This document shows positions 17,415 to 26,373 of a DNA stretch of 42,137 nucleotides, piece by piece. How positions within the stretch are numbered: the stretch's first letter is position 1; each line of letters begins with the position of its first letter. The notes beneath the pieces were generated by a model. The model ran no database searches. It was not told the DNA's origin and saw nothing but the letters and a program-made list of their open reading frames with translations. The position numbers and the translations under genes are program-made. The stretch is taken from NCBI GenBank assembly GCA_014763665.1, contig JACXUY010000010.1:1-42137 (forward strand). Direction: 5' to 3'. Source of the DNA: Gammaproteobacteria bacterium. GTDB lineage: Bacteria; Pseudomonadota; Gammaproteobacteria; Thiomicrospirales; Thiomicrospiraceae.

Positions 17415-18335
17415 ATGACTTTACCGATTAGACATTTTCGCACCCTGCTCGATTGCACTACAGATGAACTCAACTATCTGGTGCAACGTGGCATCACCCT
17501 AAAAATGTGGCGCAACCAAGGCAAGGTACACGAACCCCTCGTCGGCAAGGTCATGACCATGATTTTCGAAAAATCATCAACACGTACGCGCATTTCTTTT
17601 GAAGCTGGCATGGCTCAGTTAGGTGGTCATGCCATTTTCATTTCCCCTCGTGATAGTCAACTCAGTCGTGGTGAACCCTTAGAAGATACAGCTAAAGTCG
17701 TTTCACGCATGACCGATATCGTTATGATCCGCACCTTCGGACAAGATATCATCGAGCGTTTTGCCCAACACTCTAAAGTGCCCGTAATCAATGGCCTGAC
17801 CGACTTACATCACCCTTGCCAAGTGCTAGCCGATGTCATGACTTTCATCGAACAACGCGGCAGCATTAGCGGAAAAACGGTTTTGTGGATTGGTGATGGT
17901 TACAACATGTGCCATTCTTTCATGCACGCGGCCAAACAGTTTGGTTTTCACATCCGTGTTTGCACCCCTGAAGGCTATGAGCCTAACGCGCAGGTTCAAG
18001 CCGAATGTGAAGGTAGCTTCAGTTTGCATCGCGATCCTCTAACAGCGGCACAAGGCGTTGATTTGGTGGTCACCGACGTGTGGACGAGTATGGGCTGTGA
18101 AGCCGAAACCGAAGAGCGTCATGCTAAGTTTTTCCCTTACCAAGTCACCACAGAGATCATGGCAGCGGCAGGGAAACAGGCTTTATTCATGCATTGCCTA
18201 CCCGCACATCGTGGTGAAGAAGTTGCTGGTGATGTGATTGATGGTGAGCAAAGTGTGGTGTGGGATGAGGCGGAAAATCGCTTGCATGCACAAAAAGCCC
18301 TGATGGAGTTTTTACTCTTAGGACAGCAGAATTAA
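17415..18335 (+). CDS. argF: Ornithine carbamoyltransferase
   Basis: 306 residues, normal length. Carbamoyl-phosphate-binding motif FEKSSTRTRISFE, HPCQ at the second substrate site, WIGDGYNMCHSFM, TDVWTSMG, and MHCLPAHRGEEV with the catalytic Cys. It makes citrulline from ornithine and carbamoyl phosphate. It directly follows argD, forming an argDF unit that ends at a strong bidirectional terminator. Confidence 0.97.
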   Translation: MTLPIRHFRTLLDCTTDELNYLVQRGITLKMWRNQGKVHEPLVGKVMTMIFEKSSTRTRISFEAGMAQLGGHAIFISPRDSQLSRGEPLEDTAKVVSRMTDIVMIRTFGQDIIERFAQHSKVPVINGLTDLHHPCQVLADVMTFIEQRGSISGKTVLWIGDGYNMCHSFMHAAKQFGFHIRVCTPEGYEPNAQVQAECEGSFSLHRDPLTAAQGVDLVVTDVWTSMGCEAETEERHAKFFPYQVTTEIMAAAGKQALFMHCLPAHRGEEVAGDVIDGEQSVVWDEAENRLHAQKALMEFLLLGQQN

Positions 18336-18364
18336 TTCCAACTTCAGTGTTATTTGCTGTTATG

Positions 18365-18394
18365 AAAAAGCCCTCGATTATCGAGGGCTTTTTT
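18365..18394. terminator. Bidirectional intrinsic terminator between argF and recR
   Basis: AAAAAGCCCTCGAT and its complement ATCGAGGGCTTTTT pair around a single T, with T-runs on both strands. It sits between the convergent ends of argF (plus) and recR (minus) and can stop transcription from both sides. Confidence 0.95.
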
Positions 18395-18405
18395 ATGGTT
18401 AGCCA

Positions 18406-18435
18406 TAACGCCAGATGGCAGTGCAATCGGTTTTA
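18406..18435 (-). repeat. Half copy of the TAAACC-ended dispersed repeat at the recR stop codon
   Basis: The minus strand reads TAAAACCGATTGCACTGCC, then ATCTGGCG, close to the ends at 13716, 28671 and 39819. Its first three bases are the recR stop codon. Only this end is recognisable; the argF/recR terminator follows. Confidence 0.5.
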
Positions 18436-19017
18436 ATGTCGATGTAATAACGCCTGCGCTAATGTCGCCCCATCCAACAACTCCAAACTGCCGCCGATAG
18501 GCACACCCTGAGCCAATCGGCTTGTTTTGACTTGAGCGGCATCGGTGAGTTGTTGAATATAATAAGCAGTCGCTTCACCTTCCATGGTGGGATTGGTAGC
18601 GATAATTACCTCCTCAATCACCCCTTCAGCTAAACGCTCGGCTAACAACGGCAAGCCCAGCTCTTGCGGACCCAATCCATCTAATGGCGATAACTGGCCA
18701 TGCAGCACAAAGTAAAGCCCTTTGTAGCTTCCCGTTTGCTCAAAAGCCAAGACATCTAATGGTGACTCAACGATACATAATAAACGGGCATCCCGCTGCT
18801 CATTCGCACAAACCGAACAGAGCCTAGCTTCACTTAAGTCTCGACAACGGCTACATTGACCTACACCAGCCAAAGCATCACTAAGTGCTTGCGCCAATTC
18901 AGCCGCTTGGTGCCGCTTGTGCAATAACAATCGATACGCCATACGCTGCGCACTTTTCGGTCCAATGCCTGGTAATTGGCGCAATGCCTGTGTGAGTCGA
19001 TTCAGTAACGAAGACAT
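18433..19017 (-). CDS. recR: Recombination mediator protein RecR
   Basis: 194 residues, full length. Order: helix-hairpin-helix LRQLPGIGPKSAQRMAYRLL, C4 zinc finger (CSRCRDLSEARLCSVC, cysteines near residues 54-69), Toprim domain with LCIVESPLDVLAFEQT, and EVIIATNPTMEGEATAYYI. It works with RecF/RecO to load RecA at gaps. It follows ybaB by 32 bases in the usual dnaX-ybaB-recR unit. Its stop codon is formed by the end of a dispersed repeat. Confidence 0.97.
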   Translation of the reverse strand: MSSLLNRLTQALRQLPGIGPKSAQRMAYRLLLHKRHQAAELAQALSDALAGVGQCSRCRDLSEARLCSVCANEQRDARLLCIVESPLDVLAFEQTGSYKGLYFVLHGQLSPLDGLGPQELGLPLLAERLAEGVIEEVIIATNPTMEGEATAYYIQQLTDAAQVKTSRLAQGVPIGGSLELLDGATLAQALLHRH

Positions 19018-19030
19018 AGGGATAAATTTA

Positions 19031-19052
19031 GGTGACAGCGCAACTCGCTTTA
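19031..19052 (-). repeat. Diverged partial copy of the dispersed repeat at the ybaB stop codon
   Basis: The minus strand reads TAAAGCGAGTTGCGCTGTC, which resembles TAAAACCTGTTGCGC at the other copies, and again starts with the gene's stop codon (ybaB). Only about 22 bases match, so homology is less certain than for the other copies. Confidence 0.35.
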
Positions 19053-19373
19053 ACCGAAGATATTACCCAAACCTGCTGGCAAACCAGCCGTTAAACTACC
19101 CATTTTTTCCGCTGTCACCTGCTCGACTTTACGATTAGCGCTATTGATTGCAGCAGTAATTAAGTCTTCTAACATTTCACGATCATCCATCAGGCTTTCA
19201 TCAATACTGACTTTGATAGCCTCATGCTTACCGGTTAAAGTCACTTTAACCAACCCCCCACCTGCTTCACCTTCTGCAGTCATGGCTGCCACTTCAGCCT
19301 GTAACTTTTGTGCTTTTTCTTGCATTGCTTGGGCTTGCTTCATTAATTGACCCATTCCCGCTTTTCCGAACAT
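19050..19373 (-). CDS. ybaB: YbaB/EbfC family nucleoid-associated protein
   Basis: 107 residues, family-typical. [21 protein letters not shown] forms the N-terminal helix (given here in part), [20 protein letters not shown] the sheet, and [20 protein letters not shown] the long helix. These proteins bind DNA as dimers. It lies between dnaX and recR, the conserved gammaproteobacterial arrangement. Confidence 0.96.
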   Translation of the reverse strand: MFGKAGMGQLMKQAQAMQEKAQKLQAEVAAMTAEGEAGGGLVKVTLTGKHEAIKVSIDESLMDDREMLEDLITAAINSANRKVEQVTAEKMGSLTAGLPAGLGNIFG

Positions 19374-19418
19374 GATTGGTTTCCTTGTGATTAAGTGTAA
19401 TATAATATCAAGTGTGAT

Positions 19419-21278
19419 TTAAAACGCTATCGCTTCTAACTTAGCCCACTGGGGCGTTAACCCCAGCGACTGATGTAATTTTTGTAATCGTGGCTCTTGC
19501 TCAATGTTTGCTTTAATGGCATCCAGTTCAGCTTGTTTGAGTTGTTTTACCTGACCTTCAGGACTCACCCAATCGGCTAGCCATTCATTTCTCCAGTCAA
19601 GGCTTGCTTGAGGCGCTACCAAACGAATGGCTGTGAGCAATTTATCGCCCCAATAAGTGACATTAGCCGATGCACTGCTCGGATAAGCCAACACAATCTG
19701 GTTTGCGTCCTCATGTGCTAAGCGAAGGCATTGATTCGCTAATTCTAACTCAGGACCTTTCAGTCGCCATTGGTGCAAACAGGCTTTCCAATCTTCTAGC
19801 GGCCAAGGTATGCTTGATGATTGGGGCGGTGTCGAAGGCTTTGCCAAAACCTCTAAAATCGGCGCTTTAACTGGCAGAGGTTCACTCGTTGCTGGTGCAA
19901 GAGTAGCCGACTCAACCTGATCGGGCAAGTTTGGAGCCGCTGTCACAGCAGCCTGTGGCAAGGGCTCAACATTCAGTGTTTTTTTTTCAGCCGTATCGCT
20001 ATTTTTTCGAATCCCCAAGGCAGCTAAAGCCGCTAAGTGGGGAGATTCATGGCCATCACCACTGGCTACAGATGCGGTTGGCGCTTCTGTTTGAACTGGA
20101 CTAGGCGTTTGTTGCGATCTGCTGGGTTGTGTTACAACCACTGGTGCAGTGCGAGAGACAGGCATTGGCTTGGTTGACACTGCTTGAGCTGATGGGGTCG
20201 AATAGCCAACAAAATGCAGCAAACGCATCAACATCACTTCAAAACCCATTTGCGCTGTTGGTGCAAGGCGCATATCGTCTTGCGCCAACAACATCACCTG
20301 CAACCACAACTGCACTTGCTCGCTCGAAACCTGATCGGCAAGCGAACGCAACTGGCTATCTGCTTCGTTGGCAGCAAGGGCGGGGAAACTTTGCAACATC
20401 GCCAGTTGATGACATTTTTCTAACAGTTGCTGCTGTAAGCGATCGAAATCGGCCCCCCAACGAATCCAATCGTGCAACAAAGCCAATACCTGAGTTTGAT
20501 CCTGTTGCGCTAGTGCCAACAACAAGTCATTCACTTGTTCATCGGAAGCCAATCCCAGCATGTCACGCGTCGAATCATAATTCACCGCACCAGAGCCTAA
20601 CATAATGGCCTGATCAAGCAAGCTGAGCGCATCACGCACACTCCCGCCCGACATGCGCACCACCAAATCCAAGGCGCTGGATTCAAAAACAATGCCCTCC
20701 GCCGTTAACACCTTGGCTAAATGCGCATGCAATACCCGAGGTGTCATGGGGCGTAAATGGAATTGCAGACAACGCGATAAAATCGTTACGGGAAGTTTAT
20801 GCGGATCGGTGGTTGCTAATAGGAATTTAACGTGCTCCGGTGGCTCTTCCAAGGTTTTTAACAACGCATTAAAACTGTGCGTTGATAACATGTGTACTTC
20901 ATCGATGATATAAATTTTGAAGCGACCGACACTGGGCGCATACTGCACATTATCCAGTAGCTCACGTGTGTCTTCGACTTTGGTACGACTAGCGGCGTCA
21001 ATTTCAATCAAATCAACAAAATTACCAGCATCAATGGCTTGTGCAATATCATCTTGGCAAGGTTCGGCACTCATACCCGCGCGACAATTGAGCGCCTTAG
21101 CGAAAATACGTGCCAAGGTAGTTTTACCCACGCCGCGCGTACCCGTAAACAGATAGGCATGATGCAGACGACCCGATGTTAAGGCTTGCGATAAGGCACG
21201 CACCACAGGCTCTTGACCGACGACTTCTGAGAATTGTTGTGGACGCCACTTACGTGCGAGAACCGTGCTAGCTGACAT
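19419..21278 (-). CDS. dnaX: DNA polymerase III subunits tau/gamma
   Basis: 619 residues from the ATG at 21276-21278 (MSASTVLARKWRPQQFSEVV, with GAGG 5 bases upstream). A frame 18 codons longer exists, but its extra residues lack family resemblance. AAA+ clamp-loader motifs: FTGTRGVGKTTLARIFAKAL (Walker A), zinc-type cysteines at NCR and PCQ, IYIIDEVHMLSTHSFNALLK (Walker B) and MSGGSVRDALSLLDQA (sensor 2). The C-terminal half is the tau-specific region that contacts polymerase and helicase. An A9 tract lies at codons 431-434, and both shifted frames stop within five codons, so a gamma form of about 434-437 residues can be expected. It is downstream of the 4.5S RNA gene. Confidence 0.96.
   Translation of the reverse strand: MSASTVLARKWRPQQFSEVVGQEPVVRALSQALTSGRLHHAYLFTGTRGVGKTTLARIFAKALNCRAGMSAEPCQDDIAQAIDAGNFVDLIEIDAASRTKVEDTRELLDNVQYAPSVGRFKIYIIDEVHMLSTHSFNALLKTLEEPPEHVKFLLATTDPHKLPVTILSRCLQFHLRPMTPRVLHAHLAKVLTAEGIVFESSALDLVVRMSGGSVRDALSLLDQAIMLGSGAVNYDSTRDMLGLASDEQVNDLLLALAQQDQTQVLALLHDWIRWGADFDRLQQQLLEKCHQLAMLQSFPALAANEADSQLRSLADQVSSEQVQLWLQVMLLAQDDMRLAPTAQMGFEVMLMRLLHFVGYSTPSAQAVSTKPMPVSRTAPVVVTQPSRSQQTPSPVQTEAPTASVASGDGHESPHLAALAALGIRKNSDTAEKKTLNVEPLPQAAVTAAPNLPDQVESATLAPATSEPLPVKAPILEVLAKPSTPPQSSSIPWPLEDWKACLHQWRLKGPELELANQCLRLAHEDANQIVLAYPSSASANVTYWGDKLLTAIRLVAPQASLDWRNEWLADWVSPEGQVKQLKQAELDAIKANIEQEPRLQKLHQSLGLTPQWAKLEAIAF
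19979..19987 (-). promoter_or_regulatory. A9 slippery tract in dnaX, likely gamma-subunit recoding site
   Basis: The mRNA reads GCU GAA AAA AAA ACA CUG; it contains an A AAA AAA heptamer in the right phase. A -1 shift gives Asn-Thr-Glu-Cys-stop, and a +1 shift gives His-stop. The position (codon 431) matches the length of the E. coli gamma form (431 residues). A small hairpin (CACAG/CTGTG) lies about 20 bases downstream. Confidence 0.6.
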
Positions 21279-21360
21279 GAGACCTCGAGTTTCGGAAACG
21301 GAGACTTTCGTTAGGGTCACGACTCGAAACAAACCCTGAGCCTAACAAAATAAAGACGAC

Positions 21361-21460
21361 TTGAGCCAGCTGAACCTCGGCGCCCACATCACAAATACCG
21401 TTGCTTCATTCCTGACCTGGCGGGGTTTTCTGCTTAGTGCCGCGAGGGACCAACCCAAAT
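21361..21460 (-). ncRNA. ffs: Signal recognition particle 4.5S RNA
   Basis: The minus strand contains textbook SRP domain IV at 21402-21419: CAGG, UCA, the GGAA tetraloop, UGA and AGCA, so the Ffh-binding internal loop and capping tetraloop are both present. The flanks TTTGGGTTGG and CCAGCTGG...CTCAA pair at the base with several G-U pairs, giving one long hairpin of about 100 nt. TAGAAT at 21475-21470 fits a -10 box for a start near 21461. It lies upstream of dnaX, as in many gammaproteobacteria. The RNA carries nascent membrane proteins to the Sec machinery with Ffh. Confidence 0.95.
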
Positions 21461-21522
21461 CGCATCGCTATTCTACCATAAGGCGGCAACACAAAACAGT
21501 CAGACGCAAGCACTCGTTAGAT

Positions 21523-21864
21523 TTAAGGAGCAACATAACCACCGCTCGGCCATGACAAAGCTGCACCTGTTGATGACTTTCCCCTAGATCGATCTTGATC
21601 CAGAGCTGATGAGGAAAAGACAATAATGTCTTTATTGCGTTCAATCAACTTAGGACCAAACCCCTTGATCTTACCTAAGTCATCCAAACTCCTAAATGGA
21701 CCGTTTTCTTTACGCCAAGCAATAATCAGCTGTGCTTTCTTTTCACCCACACCCGACAAAGCAGAAGCCAATTGTGCCGCATCCGCCGTGTTTACGTTCA
21801 CCTTTTGTGCTGCAAAAACAGGCTGTAGTAACAAGAAACATAACCAAATTCGGATTAAAAACAC
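21523..21864 (-). CDS. ComEA-family helix-hairpin-helix protein (secreted DNA-binding)
   Basis: 113 residues. A signal peptide (MFLIRIWLCFLLLQPVFA, residues 1-18) is followed by the ComEA double HhH: VNVNTADAAQLASALSGVGE, KKAQLIIAWRKENGPF and LGKIKGFGPKLIERN. The Ser-rich tail of about 35 residues is unrelated. Such proteins hold incoming DNA in the periplasm during transformation, drawn in by type IV pili. It is divergent from pilT 71 bases away, which suits a competence role. Start is GTG with a G-rich site upstream. Confidence 0.9.
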   Translation of the reverse strand: MFLIRIWLCFLLLQPVFAAQKVNVNTADAAQLASALSGVGEKKAQLIIAWRKENGPFRSLDDLGKIKGFGPKLIERNKDIIVFSSSALDQDRSRGKSSTGAALSWPSGGYVAP

Positions 21865-21935
21865 ACTACCCCCCTTTTTAGTCTAAGCGCTATACGCTAA
21901 TATAGCAAAGAATGGTATATTTAGGCTGACACTCA

Positions 21936-22976
21936 ATGGACATTACCCAACTACTCACCTTTTCGGTACAACAAAAAGCCTCAGATTTGCACATTTCTGC
22001 GGGATTACCTCCCATGTTGCGTATTGATGGCGATATCAGAAAAATCAACGCTCCCGAATTAGATGCCAGTCAGGCACAAGCATTACTTTATGACGTGATG
22101 AACGACTTTCAACGTAAACAATTCGAAGAAAAAAATGAATCCGACTTCTCATTTAATCTACCGGGAATTGCCCGATTTCGAGCCAATATTTTTAGACAAG
22201 ATAGAGGGCTTGCTGGTGTTTTTCGCACCATCCCATCCGAGGTGTTATCACTAGAGGCATTAAACGCACCAAGTATTTTTAAAGAAATAGCAAACACACC
22301 TCGCGGGATTGTACTGGTTACAGGCCCTACGGGCTCTGGAAAATCCACAACGCTAGCCGCCATAATTGACTACATTAATGAGCATCATTTTTCGCATATT
22401 TTGACCGTTGAAGACCCAATTGAATTTGTACATAACAGCAAAAAATCACTGATTAATCAGCGCGAAGTCCATCGAGATACCTATAGTTTTGCCAATGCCT
22501 TGCGCTCAGCGCTGCGTGAAGATCCCGATGTCATACTTGTCGGAGAAATGAGAGATCTAGAAACCATCCAACTTGCACTTTCTGCAGCAGAAACCGGACA
22601 TTTGGTGTTTGGCACACTGCACACCTCTAGTGCAGCCAAAACCATTGACCGTATTATTGACGTATTTCCTGGTAATGAAAAAACCTTAGTTCGTTCTATG
22701 CTGTCAGAGTCGTTACGCGCCGTCATTTCTCAAACACTGCTCAAGAAAAAAGGAGGTGGACGTGTTGCCGCCCATGAGATCATGATAGGTACACACGCTA
22801 TTCGCAACCTCATTCGGGAAGACAAGGTACCGCAGATGTACTCGATTATCCAAACTGGCTCGCAAGAAGGCATGCAAACACTGGATCAATGCCTACAAAA
22901 ATTAGTCTCTCAAGGAATAGTCGATGCAAATGAGGCTGCTTTTAAAGCAGTCAATAAAGCGTTATTTCAGGAATAA
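21936..22976 (+). CDS. pilT: Type IV pilus retraction ATPase PilT
   Basis: 346 residues, typical. The N-terminal domain (KASDLHISAGLPPMLRIDGD) precedes the RecA-like ATPase: Walker A GPTGSGKSTTLAA, Asp box [10 protein letters not shown], Walker B DVILVGEMRDLETIQLALSA, His box ETGHLVFGTLHTSSA, and the retraction-specific AIRNLIREDKVPQMYS. It drives pilus depolymerisation at the inner membrane for twitching and DNA uptake. pilU follows after 6 bases. Confidence 0.97.
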   Translation: MDITQLLTFSVQQKASDLHISAGLPPMLRIDGDIRKINAPELDASQAQALLYDVMNDFQRKQFEEKNESDFSFNLPGIARFRANIFRQDRGLAGVFRTIPSEVLSLEALNAPSIFKEIANTPRGIVLVTGPTGSGKSTTLAAIIDYINEHHFSHILTVEDPIEFVHNSKKSLINQREVHRDTYSFANALRSALREDPDVILVGEMRDLETIQLALSAAETGHLVFGTLHTSSAAKTIDRIIDVFPGNEKTLVRSMLSESLRAVISQTLLKKKGGGRVAAHEIMIGTHAIRNLIREDKVPQMYSIIQTGSQEGMQTLDQCLQKLVSQGIVDANEAAFKAVNKALFQE

Positions 22977-22982
22977 TATTGA

Positions 22983-24143
22983 ATGAACAAGCAACAGGCT
23001 CTAGAACAATTAAATCAACTCCTTGAGGCCATGCTAAGTGCAAAAGCATCGGATATGTTTATTACCGAAGGAGCACCCGTTAGCCTAAAAATTGATGGAA
23101 AAATGACGCCCATCACACAACAGCCTGTATCTGCAACCCACACACGCTTACTTGCAGAAAGCTTGATGAGCGAAGCACAACTCAACGATTTCTCACGTAC
23201 TAATGAATGTAATTTAGCCTACGCAATGGGAAGCTCTGCACGTTTTCGAATCAATGTTTTCGTACAGCGAAATAGTGTTGGTATGGTTATTCGCGTTATC
23301 AATACTCTCATCCCCCAAATAGAAGCGCTCGGCATACCGAGCATTTTGAAAGACTTGATCATGGAAAAGAGAGGGCTCATTTTATTTGTTGGTGGTACTG
23401 GATCCGGGAAGTCGACCTCTTTAGCCGCGCTGATTGGTTATCGTAACCAAAATAGTCATGGTCATATCATTACGATTGAGGACCCCATCGAATTCGTTCA
23501 TCCACATAATGGTTGTCTAATCACACAACGTGAGGTCGGAACCGATACAGAAAGCTTCGAAGCTGCGCTCAAAAACACCCTACGCCAAGCACCAGACGTT
23601 ATCTTAATCGGCGAAATTCGTGAGCGCCATACCATGGAGCACGCCATCACTTTTGCAGAGACTGGACATTTATGTCTGTCCACCCTGCATGCTAATAACG
23701 CCAATCAAGCACTTGACCGCATTATCAACTTTTTTCCTGAAGAACGCAAAGCTCAACTATTAATGGACTTATCACTGAATTTGAAGGCCATTATCAGCCA
23801 ACGACTTATTCCAAAACAAACGGGAAAAGGAAGAGTTGCTGCTATTGAAATTCTCATTAACACCCCCCGCATGTCGGATTTGATTTTCGAGGGTAAGGTG
23901 CATGAAATGAAACCTTTAATGGCCAATAGTACGGAACTCGGCATGCAAACCTTCGATCAATCCCTATTTGATTTGTATGAAAGCAACCAAATCAGCTACA
24001 CCGATGCCTTACGTTTTGCCGATGCCGTTAATGATCTACGCTTACGTATTAAACTCTCCTCACAACGTTTCGCGCAAGAACAACCCGATGCCAGCATTCA
24101 AGACGGCACCAATCGTTTTGAATTAAAACCCACGCAATCCTAG
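22983..24143 (+). CDS. pilU: PilT-dependent retraction ATPase PilU
   Basis: 386 residues. Same layout as PilT: Walker [35 protein letters not shown], Walker [38 protein letters not shown] and [17 protein letters not shown]. The longer C-terminus and GEIRERHTM are typical of PilU, which assists PilT during retraction. Its TAG stop interleaves with the uvrB TAG on the other strand in a shared CTAG. Confidence 0.96.
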   Translation: MNKQQALEQLNQLLEAMLSAKASDMFITEGAPVSLKIDGKMTPITQQPVSATHTRLLAESLMSEAQLNDFSRTNECNLAYAMGSSARFRINVFVQRNSVGMVIRVINTLIPQIEALGIPSILKDLIMEKRGLILFVGGTGSGKSTSLAALIGYRNQNSHGHIITIEDPIEFVHPHNGCLITQREVGTDTESFEAALKNTLRQAPDVILIGEIRERHTMEHAITFAETGHLCLSTLHANNANQALDRIINFFPEERKAQLLMDLSLNLKAIISQRLIPKQTGKGRVAAIEILINTPRMSDLIFEGKVHEMKPLMANSTELGMQTFDQSLFDLYESNQISYTDALRFADAVNDLRLRIKLSSQRFAQEQPDASIQDGTNRFELKPTQS

Positions 24144-26182
24144 CTAACCAACAATTGACGCAAGCGTTTAATTTGATCGCGCAATTGGGCAGCGGCTTCA
24201 AAGTTTAATGCTTTCGCTTCATTGTGCATGGCTTTTTCCAGCTGACCGATTTGCTTAGCTAAACTGTGCGGGTCATGTGCGTAAGCCGCCACTTCTTCTG
24301 CTGCCACCAGCAAGTTATCATCGTTACTAGCGCGCTTTTTACGGCTATTCACTTGGTTCTTGCCCATCATGGCCGACACATCGATCATATCTTCGACGCG
24401 CTTATTCAGCGATTGTGGCTGCACACCTAGCTTTTCATTATAAGCAATTTGTTTCGCACGACGACGTTCGGTTTCTTCCATCGCTTTACGCATGGATTCA
24501 GTAATTTTATCGGCATACAAAATAACACGACCATTCACATTACGAGCGGCGCGACCGATGGTTTGAATCAGGCTACGCTCTGAACGCAAGAAGCCTTCTT
24601 TGTCGGCATCGAAAATAGCGACAAGCGATACTTCAGGAATATCCAGCCCTTCGCGCAATAGGTTAATACCAATCAGCACATCGAACACCCCCAAACGCAG
24701 GTCACGAATCAGCTCGACCCGCTCAACCGTTTCAATATCCGAATGCAAATAACGCACCTTCACGCCCTGCTCGTTCAGGTAATCAGCCAAATCTTCCGAC
24801 ATACGCTTGGTGAGGGTGGTAATCAGTACCCGCTCTCCCCGCTCGGCCACAGCACGAATTTCACCATACACATCATCGACCTGATTGAGTGCAGAGCGAA
24901 CCTCAATAACCGGATCTAACAATCCTGTTGGACGAACTACCTGCTCCGCTGGCGGACCTGAATGTTCCAACTCATACTTACCCGGCGTCGCTGAAACAAA
25001 AATACTTTGTGGCATACGCGCTTCAAATTCTTCAAACTTCATCGGACGATTGTCGAGTGCTGAAGGCAAGCGAAACCCATAATCAACCAGGTTTTCTTTG
25101 CGCGATCTGTCGCCTTTGTACATGGCACCAATTTGTGAAATACCAATATGTGACTCATCAATGACCAGCAAGCCATCTTTCGGCAAATAGTCGAATAAGG
25201 TGGGTGGCGATTCACCAGGCGCTCTGCCCGACAAATAGCGCGAATAGTTTTCGATACCATTGCAATAGCCCAGCTCTAGCATCATTTCCAAATCAAGTCG
25301 CGTGCGCTCTTCTAAGCGTTGTGCTTCAACCAACTTATCTCGCTCTCTGAACCAGGCAAGCCGTTCGATGAGTTCGGCTTTTACCGAATCAATCATAGAA
25401 ATCAGCTGTTCATGCGGCGTAACATAGTGACTTTTAGGATAGACAGTGACACGGTTGGTTTTTTCGATCACTTCACCCGTTAGGGGATCAAACCAGCTTA
25501 TACTCTCTAGCTCATCATCAAAAAAGTCGAGCCTTACCGCAGCAAATTCCGATTCGGCTGGGTAAATTTCAATAATGTCGCCACGCACCCTAAAGCAACC
25601 CCGTTCTAACACCAACTCATTGCGTGTGTATTGCATAGCGGTTAATTGTTTGAGTAGCTTGCGTTGGTCGATTCTATCACCCAAACGGGCTTGAAAAATC
25701 ATTTTCAGGTAGGTTTGCGGATCGCCCAGTCCATAAATGGCGGAAACGGTGGCGACCACCAACACATCTCGTCGCTCCATTAAGGATTTAGTGGCCGAGA
25801 GCCTCAATTGGTCGATTTGAGCGTTAATCGCTGCATCTTTGGCAATATAGGTGTCGGTACTGGGAACATAGGCTTCGGGTTGGTAATAATCATAGTAAGA
25901 AACGAAATACTCCACCGCATTATTGGGAAAAAAACCCTTAAACTCACTGTACAACTGCGCGGCAAGCGTTTTATTCGGCGCCATGACCATGGTGGGACGT
26001 TGAAGCTGAGCAACGACATTGGCAATGGTAAAGGTTTTTCCCGTACCCGTCGCACCCAATAAGGTTTGAAAGGCTTCGCCATCACGCACACCCTGCACCA
26101 GCTGCGCTATGGCTTCGGGCTGATCGCCCGAAGGTTGGTAAAGTGACACTAATTGAAAGGGTTTACCCTGCACCGCTGACAT
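24140..26182 (-). CDS. uvrB: UvrABC excision nuclease subunit B
   Basis: 680 residues from the ATG at 26180-26182 ([20 protein letters not shown]); a frame 13 codons longer exists without family similarity. Walker [17 protein letters not shown], the damage-probing beta-hairpin [51 protein letters not shown] and [10 protein letters not shown] follow in order, and the C-terminal UVR motif ([20 protein letters not shown]) binds UvrC. It verifies damage in nucleotide-excision repair. It converges on pilU with a 4-base overlap. Confidence 0.98.
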   Translation of the reverse strand: MSAVQGKPFQLVSLYQPSGDQPEAIAQLVQGVRDGEAFQTLLGATGTGKTFTIANVVAQLQRPTMVMAPNKTLAAQLYSEFKGFFPNNAVEYFVSYYDYYQPEAYVPSTDTYIAKDAAINAQIDQLRLSATKSLMERRDVLVVATVSAIYGLGDPQTYLKMIFQARLGDRIDQRKLLKQLTAMQYTRNELVLERGCFRVRGDIIEIYPAESEFAAVRLDFFDDELESISWFDPLTGEVIEKTNRVTVYPKSHYVTPHEQLISMIDSVKAELIERLAWFRERDKLVEAQRLEERTRLDLEMMLELGYCNGIENYSRYLSGRAPGESPPTLFDYLPKDGLLVIDESHIGISQIGAMYKGDRSRKENLVDYGFRLPSALDNRPMKFEEFEARMPQSIFVSATPGKYELEHSGPPAEQVVRPTGLLDPVIEVRSALNQVDDVYGEIRAVAERGERVLITTLTKRMSEDLADYLNEQGVKVRYLHSDIETVERVELIRDLRLGVFDVLIGINLLREGLDIPEVSLVAIFDADKEGFLRSERSLIQTIGRAARNVNGRVILYADKITESMRKAMEETERRRAKQIAYNEKLGVQPQSLNKRVEDMIDVSAMMGKNQVNSRKKRASNDDNLLVAAEEVAAYAHDPHSLAKQIGQLEKAMHNEAKALNFEAAAQLRDQIKRLRQLLVS

Positions 26183-26243
26183 AGATTCAGGCCCGCTCAA
26201 CAACGGAACATAACAACACAAAGTAGGCGGTGAGAAACAATGT

Positions 26244-26357
26244 GAAAACCTGATGAGAATGGCTTAGACAAGGCAAAAACCCACGCAACAAGGCAAGTTT
26301 ACGTGCAGTTAAATGCGTTTTGAGTCGGTTTTTAACGCAGTATAAGCCATAGGGAAT
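26244..26357. repeat. Diverged copy of an intergenic repeat between uvrB and trpE
   Basis: In the 191-base gap between uvrB and trpE, GACAAGGC, CGCAACAAGGCA and TTACGTGCAGTTAAATGCG line up in order with parts of the copy at 28546-28671 (GACAAGGC, CGCAACAAAAGGCA, GTATAC). AAACC lies near the left edge. The match is patchy, so membership in the same family is tentative. A 70-codon frame across it has no family resemblance and looks accidental. Confidence 0.35.
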
Positions 26358-26373
26358 CTTTTTCATGCCGTTT

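Noticed and set aside
20129-20605. A 158-codon plus-strand frame opposite dnaX.
   Set aside because: It is a shadow of the proline/alanine-rich dnaX linker with no domain or ribosome site.
26183-26221. A longer UvrB N-terminus.
   Set aside because: The 13 extra residues ([13 protein letters not shown]) are unlike any UvrB; the family begins near the internal Met.
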